This document shows, in pieces, positions 37,381-49,479 of a stretch of 64,000 nt of DNA. Source of the DNA: Stenopsyche tienmushanensis (Eukaryota; Arthropoda; Insecta; Trichoptera; Stenopsychidae); contig WACJ01000430.1 in NCBI GenBank assembly GCA_008973525.1, positions 62,001-126,000 of the forward strand, written 5' to 3'. How positions within the stretch are numbered: position 1 is the stretch's first letter; each line of letters begins with the position of its first letter. The notes under the pieces were generated by a model that searched no databases, was not told the DNA's origin, and saw nothing but the letters and a program-made list of their open reading frames with translations. Position numbers and translations under genes: made by a program.

Positions 37381-37590
37381 ATTTTTAAGCCTCCATGAGC
37401 AATTCGGGACCAAGAAAACAGATTTGCTTACACCTTTTTCTTTTGCTCCCAGATCTAGTGACCTCTAACATCGAGTATAATACAAATTCCGTTCGGGAAA
37501 TTCGTGTCACTCGTATGGGTGGCCCCGAGTCCTGTTTATCTTGCGACCCTGTATTATTTTGCGTTCGAATTGAATGAATCCAACACTCAC

Positions 37591-37669
37591 CCCCAAGAAA
37601 ATGTCTTTGGGGCGGACATATGCTGGAACCTTGACATCCCTCATAAATGCCAATTAAGCCCATTTTTAT
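37591..37669 (-). CDS. Candidate upstream coding exon of the UNC-93-like gene
   Basis: On the minus strand a strong acceptor (CTCGTTCTTTCAG) is followed by ATAAAAATGGGC, a good start context, then 24 codons (MGLIGIYEGCQGSSICPPQR and HFLG). A strong donor, GGGG|GTGAGT, follows and leaves one base of the next codon. The exon at 24669 needs exactly one incoming base (G|GA), so the two fit in phase and would give a 583-residue protein. Against this, the same frame stays open past the donor for another 65 codons, in a block of raised GC, so it could be part of an unrelated repeat. The intron would be 12.9 kb. Confidence 0.35.
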
Positions 37670-39064
37670 CTGAAAGAACGAGAGTCCAAGGATTTCGGTT
37701 AAATTATGGATAAAATCCCATCCGCTGATCCTTCAAATAAAGGCAATGCATAGGGAATGATATATGAGGGCTTTTAATTCAAACATACATCCTTTAAAGA
37801 GCTTAAGGTCCTAAAACCTTTTTAAGCACGGAATAATGGATTGTTCAATTTTAAAAGGATTTATATTCCCATTTGGACTGATAGCATACGTTTAAAAGGA
37901 TCGCAATAACGTATTAAAATAATGCTTCCGATTCGATATTCGATTTTGATGAGATGGAATAAAATTCTACTCTCTGATAAATATTAATTTTCTTATACTA
38001 ACAATAATATTAATATAAATTTGTTGAGATAAAAAATGTTTATTGTGTTGTTGGTTTTAACAATCGACAGGTCATATAGCGAGACAAACGGATGAAAAAT
38101 GAATATATCTAAAATATCAAATAATGTCCATTGGATAGATGAAGATGGACGTAACATTTTTCTAATGATTATTCAACACGAACATTAAATTCTCATTTGG
38201 TGCCATTTGAATTAATTTTTATGGTTTTAGTAAAAACAATATTTTTTCATACTTAATTTTATTATTTACATGATGATTGATTAATACCTTAACCAATGTT
38301 TTGTAAAATTTGCAAGCGCTCTCATAGTGTATTATGCAGTCATCTGTACAGTGAACTTAATCCAACTTGTCACTGTATCTCGCCAGCATGGCGCCATGAT
38401 ATGCATAAATCACCCATCTTGAATAATAATTACGGTAAACGGAATAAATTATTTTAACTGATAAAAGAAGACATATAGATGTTTTTTTTTTAATTTATGT
38501 ATTTTTAATTTTAATATATTTCTTTATATATCTGATGAAAACACTTTAAAAAAATACCAAAACTAAATGACATTCTATACGAGTTTTTGAATCATTATAC
38601 TAACATTTCTTCCTACCCAAGATAATTTATTGCTTTAATCGTATTTTTGTCAATTAACTAAAGAAAGATGTATAAAAAAAATATTGATTGTGTAACATTT
38701 CATAAAAAATTAAGAATGTGAATTATTGTGCCGAATTAGAATGCCCTCATTACAACCATAACATTTTAAATGTAATGGCAGAAATTTAAAATGTTAGTAT
38801 ATTTTTCACATTTTTTCCTACATAATGACAATTCAAATTCCACAAAACATCCCAAAATGCTTCGTTTGAAATCCAAATGAAATGTTTTACTATCGAATGA
38901 TGTTCTTGTATACGTCCAATGTATATTAGTTGGTCAAAGCATAATAAATAACTCAAGCTTGGGATTATATAGGAACAAAAACTTAAGACTGGAATATTAA
39001 GTTTGAGTATAAAATTTATAAATCCAGAAATGTCTTTACCAAAATGCAATAAACCTTGCGTAAT

Positions 39065-39275
39065 AGTGATATTAAACTAAAATTGAGGGTGCGAATAATG
39101 AGATTCTATGTCTTCTCCATTTTATTATACAGAGCTGAAGTATGAACTCTTACACAAGCAATATGCAATAAAATTGAAGCCTTCGCAATGTACAAGATGT
39201 TGAAAATACCTTGGAAGGATGTAATAAATGAAAATGAAATAGTCTTCCAAATAATGCGCAGACACAGATTTTAAT
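39065..39275 (+). mobile_element. LINE reverse-transcriptase C-terminal fragment
   Basis: The frame reads MRFYVFSILLYRAEV, then NKIEAFAMYKMLKIPWKDVI and NENEIVFQIM. This is the pattern found after the polymerase domain in many non-LTR retrotransposons (a Phe-Ser-x-Leu-Leu-Tyr-Gly-x-Glu motif, then Ile-Glu-Ala-Phe-x-Met). A stop interrupts it, and no 5' part or poly(A) tail is visible. It ends just before the Tigger-like element. Confidence 0.65.
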
Positions 39276-39350
39276 AACCATTACACAAATAAATCTTTAA
39301 TACTCTGAATATATTGATACATGACAAAAAAAGACTAACTAGTGGATGTA

Positions 39351-40426
39351 CAGTAGGACCTCGATTATCCAGAGTTTCGATTATTCGGATTGTTCAAAAT
39401 AAAATAAGGAAATAAAAAATTATGTGAAAAATGTATTTTTATATGGTTTATATAAAAAACGATCAACTGGACAGTCAATATCTGGTCCATTTTTGTGTGA
39501 AAAATCAATATTTTTCAATATGAAATTAAATGAAAATTGCACCTTAAAAAGCAAGTTAGAGCTGGCTTGAAAAATTCAAAGGACAACATGGCATCAGGGA
39601 ACTTGAAATTCATGAGGAAAAGCTTTCTGCTAACATATCTTTGGTAAACACATTCATTGACACATTTAAGCTATTTGTGGAAAAGGAGGGATTCGACGAA
39701 AAATTTATATGCAATACTGATGAGATCGACTTAAATTAGAACAAAACTACCCAACACTTTTTCAGCATCAAGACGTGAAAATACTTCACCTGGGCCTAAA
39801 ACTAATAAAGAAGTGCCACTATAATGGTGTATGCAAATGCAGCAGATAGACACAGACTGCCACTGTTTGTCATTGGAAAATCAAATCCTTTAACAATCAG
39901 ATCCTTTAAAAATATCAAAAGTCTTCCGGCTAAATATGATCATCAGAAAAGAGCCTGGGTGAATGGTGAAATTTTTAAACGATGGTATGAAAAACATTTC
40001 ATATCAAAGTGAAAAAATATCAAAATTCCATAGATAAAAGAGAAAAAATATCATTATTATTAAAGAAATATCTGCCTGAGAAAAACAAGTTCGAGAAGAC
40101 GATTTGCAAGGGGGGAGATATTGGTCCTACACATTCTGATGTTTTTCAATATTTAGATGTCGCCATGAAATGGCTTGAAAACCAAGAAGAATTCAGGACA
40201 ATTTGACAATTCGCAATTTGACAGCTTCTAAAAGAAAAGCTAGCTTAAAGTCAAAATCGACAATTATTATTTTTTTTGCCAAAAAATAATTTATTGCATG
40301 TGTATGTAAATCTAGACAAATAAAAATTATTCACACTTTCTCTGTCTTTTTCTGTCAATTATGATTATTTTCGATTATCCGGACTACTTTCATCCTCAAT
40401 CAATCCAGATAATCGTGGTTCTACTG
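39351..40426 (+). mobile_element. Tigger/pogo-like transposon, internally deleted
   Basis: This 1076-bp element is flanked by TA. Its inverted ends start CAGTAGGACCTCGATTATCC and CAGTAGAACCACGATTATCT. The + strand carries parts of a CENP-B/Tigger-type DDE transposase: a linker ending in HGIRELEIHGEKLSANIS, the first catalytic aspartate in NTDEIDLNW (about 39713-39739), and the block MVYANAADRHRLPLFVIGKS with KRAWVNGEIFKRWYEKHF. After EKISLLL, where a LLLDNAPSHP-type second-aspartate motif is expected, the sequence jumps to tail-like sequence (DVFQYLDVAMKWLENQEEF). The second and third catalytic residues are therefore deleted. The N-terminal DNA-binding part is also largely missing, and stops occur. 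It is a non-autonomous derivative. Confidence 0.85.
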
Positions 40427-40428
40427 TA

Positions 40429-43040
40429 CTTCATAATTGAAGGATCTGCGTTAATGTTTCAGTAAAAGTGCTAACTAATAAGTATTTTTAGAAGCAAATT
40501 TTAATCTATCCAAGAGGATAGATTAAAGTTCATAAGAATGAAATTATTGAATTTTATTCAAGCATATTATTCAAGTTCATCTTCGATCCAATTTTGTCAC
40601 CAACTTAGAGAGTTGCTGAGTCACGCATTCAAATCCCATGGACTCTTCCACAGCCAACTATTATAGTACATGTTTGTACGTATTTTCCATGCCAAATAAA
40701 GTGTCTAGTCAGGATGAATCAATTTATCTGGAAGAAATGTAAAGCATCCTTAGCAAAAATATTTTTATCAATTTTTGCGGAAGTGTCAAGCCTGCAATTA
40801 ATACAAACGCAAACTGTAATAAAACTGCTGCTCGCGATATCCATCATCGTTATTCTGTTATAATGGCACATCCAAAGACAGATTTTAAATTCCAAATGTA
40901 TAAAAAAACATTGGCCATAGCCTAAAAAATGACACTAAGTTCTTTGTTTTATTAATTGATCAAGATTTAGGTTCAGGGCAACCTGCGAATTGAAGGCAAA
41001 CAGCATTCTAATAGCGGACCGCCGTCGACTCCATGCTAAAAAATGTATATCACACCATCAATAATTCCCGATGAGCTATTTGTCATCTTAATCTAATAAA
41101 AATCTGTCATTTTACATATTATTTATATTTCGATTTATGATATATTAGCTTTCTTATCAAAACGACCGTAATATTTCAAATATGTTAAACGTCCCACGCT
41201 TAATTCCCCAGTGGATATCTTAGTCTTGCCCAATAGTATTGACAAAAAAGGGGTCTTTCTACTTACGTTTTCTTGACATCGTGTCCGAAATATTTTTTGT
41301 GGCTTTAGAGAGAACTTTAGGGTAAAACCAAATGCTCGAGAGCACAAAAAAGTAAGATATTAATGATATTCATGTCGATATTCAAGCTATGAATAAAGCA
41401 TACAATATTAAATAATATCACATCAATAATATATCAAATGTAGAGATATTTCGCAATTTAATTCTGACAGTTTTAGAATTAATCATCTTATGATGATTGA
41501 TGATGACATATTATATAATTTTATTTTTGTGAATTTTGATGAATGTTTTTCTTTAAATAGAAACGTTAATTTGTAGAATCTTATCAGCTGATCCTCGATA
41601 TCTTAATTTTCTCATACTTTATATAAAAAGTCCGCCCAGGGCTATCATCGCAACTTCCATGAAAATTTAAAACTTGTTCAACTTTTCGTATCTGAAGAAC
41701 TTGATATAAAATTATCCCATGAGGCCTATAAACGAGCCTCGGTTTGTTTTATATACGAGCCAAGCTTTCTGACAGAGTTGGAGATTCAATTTGTGATCAT
41801 TTATTAGGGTTTCTAAGATAACTACAATGATTTAATCTAAGATCGTATCTCAATACAAAAAATTATCAATATTTTCCAAAAATATCTATTCCTAATTTAC
41901 GATTTTATGTATTTATTCGCTTTATTCTTAAATTGATATATCCGTTAGTAGGCGATCAACTTAGATTTTTTATAGATATTTATATGGTGGTTTACCATAT
42001 AATTAAATTGGGATATAAATCATTTTAGTATTTATTTTTTAAAATCCAGAAAATCAGAATAAATGTTGATGGTCGATCGAAAATTTGAATACATCCAAAA
42101 AATTTAATCAAACCATGAACGATATCCAAAAATAGTTTAATAATAAAATATACGTAAATGTATGTTAAAAATGCAAATTCATGCAGTAAGTCGACCATGG
42201 AACGGTTAGTCCGCCCACTGTGGTAAACATGACGCTGGCTCTCAATGTGTTAAATATAAAAAATACGATGGAATAAGTTATTCATAGTAATTTTTACATC
42301 AACGTTAAGTATTTTCATTAATATTAATTTCACAATCGACATTAATTTTATTGTAATTTATGTTGATTGAGCTAAATGAATAACCTATTTTAAACAGTGC
42401 GTTCCGAGAAATTACAACTAGTCTTTGTTCGAAACGATTTTTATTCTACTTGATCATTTAACAATTTTGAATAAACGTCTTGAACTAATATTTTAAATAT
42501 AAATTTAATCGAGGGTTGTGCGTCTATCGTTTTAGGCAGGGTTGCGTCGCTGAATATCAGCATATTAATAAATAATGTATTCATGTTCCTATCATTATAT
42601 TAATTTAATAATGATCGATTATATATACACAAACAATCTTTAATTAAATTTATTTCGATAATAATTTTAATAAAAAAATAAATAAATGTACAGAATAGGA
42701 GCTATTCATTAGCATGGAAAATAAGGATGATTTTTTTTAAAATATTATAATATAATAATTACAAAAAAAAAATAATTAACGAATATTTTTTAATATTCTA
42801 TGGTAAATTATTACTATTTTATAAACAGAGATTCATCTCAACTTTATACATGCTAAGCATATTTAATATTATGTACTCGGACTACCATGTTTTAAATACA
42901 TGTTTTTTTAACTAATATTTTATGCATTTTATTTTTATTTATTTTGGCACTATTTTCATTCATGTGTCGTTATAAAATTCGCAATAGAAATAATGATTTA
43001 AAAAAATAATTGTCTGTAAAATGTCTGTGGATAAATAACT
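40429..43040. other. AT-rich DNA
   Basis: No gene can be supported. The 70-codon minus frame at 41135-41347 is unrecognised. A TTAA-anchored motif lies at 42215-42253. Confidence 0.5.
42215..42253 (-). repeat. TTAA-anchored element end (TTAACACATT type)
   Basis: On the minus strand: TTAACACATTGAGAGCCAGC, then GTCATGTTTACC. It shares the first ten bases with the ends at 335, 55240 and 56801 but diverges after them. Confidence 0.3.
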
Positions 43041-43043
43041 CAC

Positions 43044-43262
43044 CTGAGGTAAACAACGTGGTGCAAAGCTCACACACCTACCCACAAACAACCACTATAC
43101 TTTAGCACTGCTTAATTTTCATAGTTCCCCATGATCTCCCAGAAAATTTTAGGGGTGGACAGACACCCTTCGGGGTTCATTCTGCTACAAATTCGCAAAA
43201 CAACAGGAGGATGTTGCCTCCAACACAACGTTAATCAATCTACGCGTGGAGAGTACTTCAGC
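43044..43262 (-). other. Candidate leader exon
   Basis: This is a GC-richer block. On the minus strand it ends in TTTACCTCAG|GTGAGTTA, a near-perfect splice donor at 43043. It contains only a short open frame (MNPEGCLSTPKIFWE..., 22 codons), as expected of a 5' untranslated exon. The NRF-1-type palindrome lies at its 5' side. The next minus-strand acceptor with supporting features is at 37669. It could be the first exon of the UNC-93-like gene or of something unidentified. Confidence 0.35.
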
Positions 43263-43272
43263 GCGCATGCGC
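43263..43272. promoter_or_regulatory. NRF-1/Ewg-type palindrome
   Basis: GCGCATGCGC is a perfect palindrome and the core of the NRF-1 (Drosophila Erect wing) binding consensus, which is concentrated in promoters. It is rare by chance in DNA this AT-rich and sits beside a leader-like block with a good donor. Confidence 0.45.
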
Positions 43273-43854
43273 TCTGCTGAAAATCTCAATAAAAGCACGA
43301 GAGGGCCTTCGCGTATCTAAGGTTATCGTTGCAGAAATATTTGGCCATAACACGCCCAACGACCGTTTTATAAAAAGAGCTTTCGTTTAATAATCGTATA
43401 TTTGTTCATAAAAATAATATATTCACATTATTATATGTAGAAAACCATTCAATATCATGATTAAAAATCATTTATTTAACGTTTACGTTTAAATTTTCAG
43501 CTTATATTAATAATCCAATATAATTATACAATATGTGTGACAATCGAAGGCAGGGCTAACTTAAACTTTTGGATTGACCTAATAAATTCATAAAAATCAT
43601 AATATTATATATATGTACTCTTCATATTATATAATACATATGTTTTTAATATTTTTAGCCGATTTTAAGATAATTTTCTTTGTGGTGGAATTTTTCAAGC
43701 ATTATCTACGTTAGATTTCATGCTGTAAAACAAAAACTGCAGTGTTGCAATTGATAAATTACCCGAAGTAGAAAGAAAAAAAACAATTTAAGACAATAAT
43801 AATGTCCTTAAATACATAAAATCACATTAACATATCAAGTACATGTAGATAATC

Positions 43855-43975
43855 CCGTGGTTAAGCGGTTGAACTCGTGACTCAATCATCTTGGGATCAA
43901 ATCCTACTTAAAATCATGTTAAAATGGTTGGCAATAATTCCATAAAAGGGATTGTTAAATGCCACCTCAAAAATA
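43855..43975 (+). repeat. tRNA-like (SINE-type) sequence
   Basis: GTGGTTAAGCGGTTGAAC resembles an RNA polymerase III A box region and GGGATCAAATCC a degraded B box. The spacing is tRNA-like and an A-rich tail (AAAAATAAAAATCAAAA) follows. No full cloverleaf can be drawn, so it is more likely a tRNA-derived short repeat than a tRNA gene. Confidence 0.35.
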
Positions 43976-44582
43976 AAAATCAAAACTATGATATTCTTCT
44001 GTACTATTAATACATAGAAATTGTACCATTTTATATTTTTGCTTATTTTTTATCTTAAAGTTTTGCAGAGGAGATTTCCCCTAAGCTTTTGAAACTCAGA
44101 GCAGCTCTCCAATTGCCTCCTTTAAAAGAGTCAGCACTATCTGTACTTCGTTGTTTTTCATATTTATGCTGTTGGTTTCTGAACTCTTATTATAAAGGTT
44201 ACTATTTAAATGTAGATTATGGTAAAAACAGTGTAGCATAGGGTGAAAATAACCCAAAGCGAAAATGCTAATTTTGCGAGTCACGTAGTTGGATCGTAGA
44301 ATTAATAGCGAACCATTGCACGTGTAACTACTAAGATGTATTTACGTGGGCAGTGATAAAAAATAGAAGGGTTGAGGTTGCGACGTATATATTCCCAGCA
44401 GGTATTAGGTTGAATCATAAATAGTTGCCGGCGAAAAGAAGCCGTTATAATTATTCGATTTTACCCTTGATAAATCATCCGTATTGGTGAGTATAGGATA
44501 TCATTAGATAGGTCTGAGTCCTATCAATATTTATCATCAATTAACTGTGTTACTCCTTGTTATAATTTCTTTTATCAGTAAA

Positions 44583-45415
44583 ATGGAAAATCAAAAGAGC
44601 ATTTTCGTCATATGATGCTTTGGGAGTTTAAACAAGACAACAGTGGTGCGACTACTGCTAAAAAATATGTGATATATACGATGAAGGAGCAGTGAATGAA
44701 CAGTCTGTAAGAAATTGGTTTTTAAAATTTCGCTCGAGATATGAGACCCAGAAAAATGAACCAAGGATAGATTGATCTTTCGACTTTTATATAGATATTT
44801 GAAAGGTGCTATTGGAGCAAAATCTCACTTGGAAAAAATAGGGAAGGTTAACAAATTGGGTGTGTGGGTGCCACATAATCGTAGTGAAAGTAATGAAGAA
44901 AATCGTATGTCACAGCAAAAAATTGAGCTCCAGTAATTATTTTAAAGAGAATAATTACTGGAGATTGTACGCAAAAGGCTTGATAAAGATCGAACACCTT
45001 TACAAGATCCTAAAGTCTATATTCATGGAGAAAAAAAAAGATGTGTATGGTGGGATCATCGGGACATAATCCACCATGAGCTTTTAAATCGAAATGAAAC
45101 AATTAGTGCCAATAAGTACACTCAACAACTATAACGTGTTCAATAAAAACGCCTTACTCTCGTCAATCGGAAAAATGTCATACTGTTACACGATAATACA
45201 AAATCGCATACAGCAAAGTTGACGTAGCAAAAAATCACCTATTCTTTGCAGAATTTCTTAAATGGAAAAAAATCAAAAATTATAAGGAAGTGAATCACGC
45301 TATCGAAAATCTCTTTTCATCTAAACCTGCTAAATTTTATTAAGAGTGTATTGATAAGTTACCAGTAAAATGGGAGAAAGTTATCGCTAATTATGGTGAA
45401 TATGTAATAGAGTAA
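44583..45415 (+). mobile_element. Mariner transposon, decayed
   Basis: A mariner transposase is readable across shifting frames from MENQKSIFRHMMLWEFKQDN at 44583 to the C-terminus (DKLPVKWEKVIANYGEYVIE, stop at 45413). Between them are the linker (EKIGKVNKLGVWVPH), a first-aspartate remnant (IITGD), WWDHRDIIHHELLNRNETIS and the second motif (HDNTKSHTAKLT). About 20 codons that should hold the third aspartate (PPYSPD) are missing before SLQNFLNGKK. There are at least four frame changes. TTTTTGACTCAAG just after 45465 resembles a mariner end, but matching inverted repeats could not be fixed. Confidence 0.82.
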
Positions 45416-45479
45416 TATTACTTTGTTATTTTATTAAAGCTAAATAAATGTTTGACAAAAAAATCGGCAATTATTTTTG

Positions 45480-45800
45480 ACTCAAGATTTCGGATCAAAA
45501 CAAGCCATGATCTTTGGTTGAGAAAATACGGCTTCTCTTCATCTTCTTCCGGCACTTCTTCAGTCCGATAGTGAATAGACCACGTGTCCATAAATATAGC
45601 CCAAGAGGGTCATTCGCCCTCAGGGAGGGCCTTTGTGAGACAAACAAACAGCAACTAGGAAATCGGAAATCGGAACAATGTTTTTGATTCAGGCTCAGCT
45701 TGATTTCTTGAATCTGACATAAATAATAACGAATAAAGAGACCTATATTTAAAAAAAAGATAATATTGCCTCTCGCTCGTGGTTCATCTCCCACTCAATC
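45480..45800. other. GC-richer unrecognised stretch
   Basis: A 99-codon minus frame (45495-45794) has no family motif. GAGGGTCATTCGCCCTC can form a small hairpin. It may be a repeat remnant. Confidence 0.3.
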
Positions 45801-48010
45801 TCACAATAATTTCCTAATAATATGAAAAATTATCACATAATAGCCCAATATTGGCAGTTATTATTTAGAAATGGCATCTCAAGAAAAATAAATTTAATAT
45901 ACACAAATTATCTGAAGATTCACATATCAACATTGTTAAGATAAAAAACGCTTTAAATTCAATTTAAAGTTCAAGATTTTATTGCTTTATTTTTATTTTA
46001 TGTGGATCACAATGCATTACATCAGTGGACATTACCGGAGGTTCGCGTCATGTAAAAATCATGGTTAAAATACCAACATTCAATTGAAAAACTAGAACGT
46101 TCTCTGATTGCTGCGCTGTTCAATATGAGGTCCGTAAAAAAAATATTCGAGAGGGGGTCCGCGGACTACATAAATTGAAGAACTGCTGCATTACACCACA
46201 TGTATCTGTCCTCCTGCCCTGCATAACCTGACCATAGGAGATCACGCGAAATTGACGTTTTGCCGTACATGTCCATGACTTCCCGATTAGGGCTCGTGGT
46301 TTCGGCACTTAGATCAACGGTAAATGAGACAAACTATGTAATATGCTCAACGCTTTTGAAAATTTATGCGCAAATTGATTTGATTTAACAAACTTTATTC
46401 GGTATAAGGAGTGCTGTATGCCTACGCAATTAGTGCTGTAATGTGAGATAAATTGTACTGTGTGTCATAAAATATTTGGTTGTTTTGAGAAGTTATAACG
46501 ATTTTTGCATGAGAGTATGTTACCAAACGCGACGTGCAATTTTGCCCACAACAGCAAGTATTAACACCCGATTAAAATGTGTTAATGAAATATCAAATAT
46601 ATAAAAAAAAAAAAAAATATGTAAGTAGTTGTCTATGTAGATTGGGTCTTTCTATAGTCATGCAATAAAGAGTGTTTAAGTCCTCGAACCCGACACAACC
46701 TCGAAGTATCACATCGCCACAACAAGTAACATAACATATGTTCATAAAAGTAGTCGTCAAAAGCAATACATTTGAATAAAACGGCAGCCCAATGATTGAT
46801 AACAACATTAATCTGCAAAAGATAGACAACAAAGGCGACAGTCGTAATGGATGAAGGACGCTAAAGCGTGGTAAGCACACCGGATATAAGCTCTGTATAT
46901 CCGATTTATTCCACCACAATCGGATAAGACTTGAAAGAATGACCTCAACTTAATGCATATTTAAATTATATTTTGAGCGCCAATATAGATTTACTTTCAA
47001 AAGTGTCATTTATATAGATTGTATGAATCAGATTAAAGCTATGTTAATTTTTAAGGAAAATCCGATACTCCGATTCGAGCTGAACACGACCTCTGATGGG
47101 TAATTAATATAAAACCATATTTATTACACCTATTAATAATTGATATGAAAAATATAACTTGTTTAAATCGACGGTCGTTTCGTCAGCGTCCAAAGACAAC
47201 AAAGCGAAATAAAAGTAAAAATCATTTTTCCTATTAAACCCAATCAATTGATATTTATTAAAAATGATTAACGCCAATCATTCCATTAATCCAAATAAAT
47301 AAAGCTTCAATCGATAAACTATATAATAGTCTTATAATTCAATATCAATAGTATAATTTTATTGCTTAAGATTGATTCCATTTTTATATTTAGACAATCC
47401 AGAGTTGTCGTTAATACATTCAAAATCAAATTCCTCAAGCTTTTTTAAAATCGATCTTGAAACTATATATTATATAAATAAGATACTCCAGCCAATTATT
47501 TGGAGCAATGATTGAGAAACAACTTTTAAACATACAAAGCATACAAATTGATCAGTGATACTAAAAATTGCATGGATGCAATTTGTTTGCAAATTTTTAG
47601 CATTCCAATGCAAATTAGTAAATCTTCGTGGCGCTTTTAATGAATTCGGGGCCGTTGTATCATAAGTAAGAATTATGTGTTTAATGACGAACTAAAATAT
47701 CAAAAATACATTACAATGCATACATCTTCAATTTGATCCTCGGATCTAATCTATGACATCTGGAGGCAAAGCTCACGAGCCAAAACCAGAAGCGATCATA
47801 AAAATATAAGAACCTGCTTAGAACATGTTAATTCGCAAATATACTGCCAAGACATATTTTTATGTTCCCATTTCCATTATTGGATTTTCTCTATAGATTT
47901 AAGATTTTAATTTAGTAGTTTTCTATTACAGTTTTCCTCATATTCTTGTAGAATATAGATTCTGCGAAGGGTTTTCTGTCACCAAGTTATACAGTCGACA
48001 AAAAAAAGAT
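45801..48010. other. AT-rich DNA with minor remnants
   Basis: It holds a hAT-type end at 46125-46188, an A-run at 46602-46617 followed by moderately GC-rich sequence to about 46920 without a recognisable gene, and otherwise AT-rich DNA. Confidence 0.45.
46125..46188 (-). mobile_element. Solo hAT-type element end
   Basis: On the minus strand the end reads CAGCAGTTCTTCAATTTATG, followed by GTCCGCGGACCCC and a second ACGGACC. CAGxxxTTCTCAA with a CCGCGGACC block is a common hAT terminus layout. The opposite end was not found. Confidence 0.45.
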
Positions 48011-48019
48011 TCACTAGAA

Positions 48020-49472
48020 TGCAAGAAAACCGTAAAAATGATTTGGAGCTCTTTCGTCGGCATGAAATTAGTTGCAAACATCAGAGACTTGATTGAATAG
48101 GAAGTTTTCAGCAAGCGAGTACAGCATCAGTGCAAGCGTCATTGGAAATTTCCAAGCAAAAAAAACCTCACACATTTGGAAAAACCCTCATCAAACCCTG
48201 CATGTTGAAGGTGGTGAAATAAATTCTTGGGGATTCCAGCGAATTAAAGATGCAACGAATATCTCAGTCTAATAAATACTATTCAATGGCGTATATCAGA
48301 ACTATTCGTAGACGTTAAACAGTGGATATAAAATGAAATCAAGGTTTCACCATTATTTTCTATTCAAATTGATGAATCAAGAGACGTAAGCTCGTATGCT
48401 CAGTTGCTTTTCTTCGTGAAATATATTCATTCTGATATCAACTAAGAGTTCATATATTGTAGTGGACTTGAAACTACTACATAAAGTAAAAATATTATGG
48501 AGAAGATACTACATAAAACGTTTTTGAGATTGAAGGACCTAAATGAAAAACGTCTATGGGGTTTGTACGGTTGGTGCATATGCTTTGGTCAAAATCGGGC
48601 TTTCAGAAAATAAAGTAAAAGAACTAACTCTCCAAGCAAGGGTGCATGGTTCACAGGTAAGCCCTTACCATTAAGACTCCTCCAACTCTTCTGCAAGAGG
48701 TACATGATTCGCTGATAAAAATCATAAATTACATCAAATATGGAGTCTGTTTAAAGAACTGTGCAAAGATATGTATTCTGATCACGAAATTCTTCCTTTC
48801 TACACTGCAGTTCGCTGGTTGTCTGAAAGAAGAAAGTACTGTGAATCATGTGAAATCAAGTTATTTCTGAAAGTGCAAAAGAAACATGACCTTATTGTAT
48901 ACTTTATAACGACAAATTTTAGTTGAAAAACGTAGCATATCTACCAGATATATTGGAACAGAAAAATAAGCTTAACCTAAACTTCAAGGAAAGGATACGG
49001 ATATTATCGCATTTCACGATAATCTCGGGGTATTTTATCCAAACTGCAAAACTGGCGAAGAAAAATAAGTCTTGAAAACGTTGCCATATTTGAGAAACTC
49101 TACAGTATGGCATATTAATGGTGAAGGTGAAATAAATTAAAACTTGAAGGAGGACATTACTGGACATCTCGAATCCCTTGCCATCATTAGCCAGAATTAC
49201 AAAATGAATTAATGGATTTGCAGAATGATTCCTCGACACGTTTAATGGAAAATTGCTCACACAATTCTGGAGTGATCTGTATAATTCATAGCCAAATATG
49301 ACGATGCTTGTCTTTTGAGTTTTAGTTCCATTTGTGTATACTTATCTCAGAGTGGATTTTCAACTCTTCTTCGTTTAAAATTCAAATAAAGAAATAAATT
49401 TAATGTTGAGAATGACATGAGGTTGGCATTAACAAAAACTCACCCACAAATTTTGATAGGAGATAGATTTTG
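48020..49472 (+). pseudogene. hAT-family transposase pseudogene (ZBED5-like)
   Basis: This is the remains of a hAT transposase of the type also domesticated as ZBED5 and relatives. In order one can read SFQQASTASVQASLEISKQK and KPHTFGKTLIKPCMLK, then LFSIQIDESRDVSSYAQLL with the first catalytic aspartate. Next come VCTVGAYAL, where VCTDGAPAM is usual so the second aspartate is lost, and ELCKDMYSDHEILPFYTAVR with RWLS. The C-terminal dimerisation end follows (YLSQSGFSTLLRLKFK and DMRLALTKTHPQI). Many stops and frame changes break it, and no terminal repeats or 8-bp duplication were identified. The BED zinc finger is not seen. Confidence 0.82.
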
Positions 49473-49479
49473 AGACTGG

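Noticed and set aside
43855..43975. tRNA gene
   Set aside because: Box A-like and box B-like pieces are present, but acceptor and anticodon stems do not pair, and an A-rich tail follows as in tRNA-derived short repeats.
46593..46919. 108-codon minus open frame as a gene
   Set aside because: It has no motif, overlaps a poly-A run and its translation is low in charged residues; it fits chance openness.
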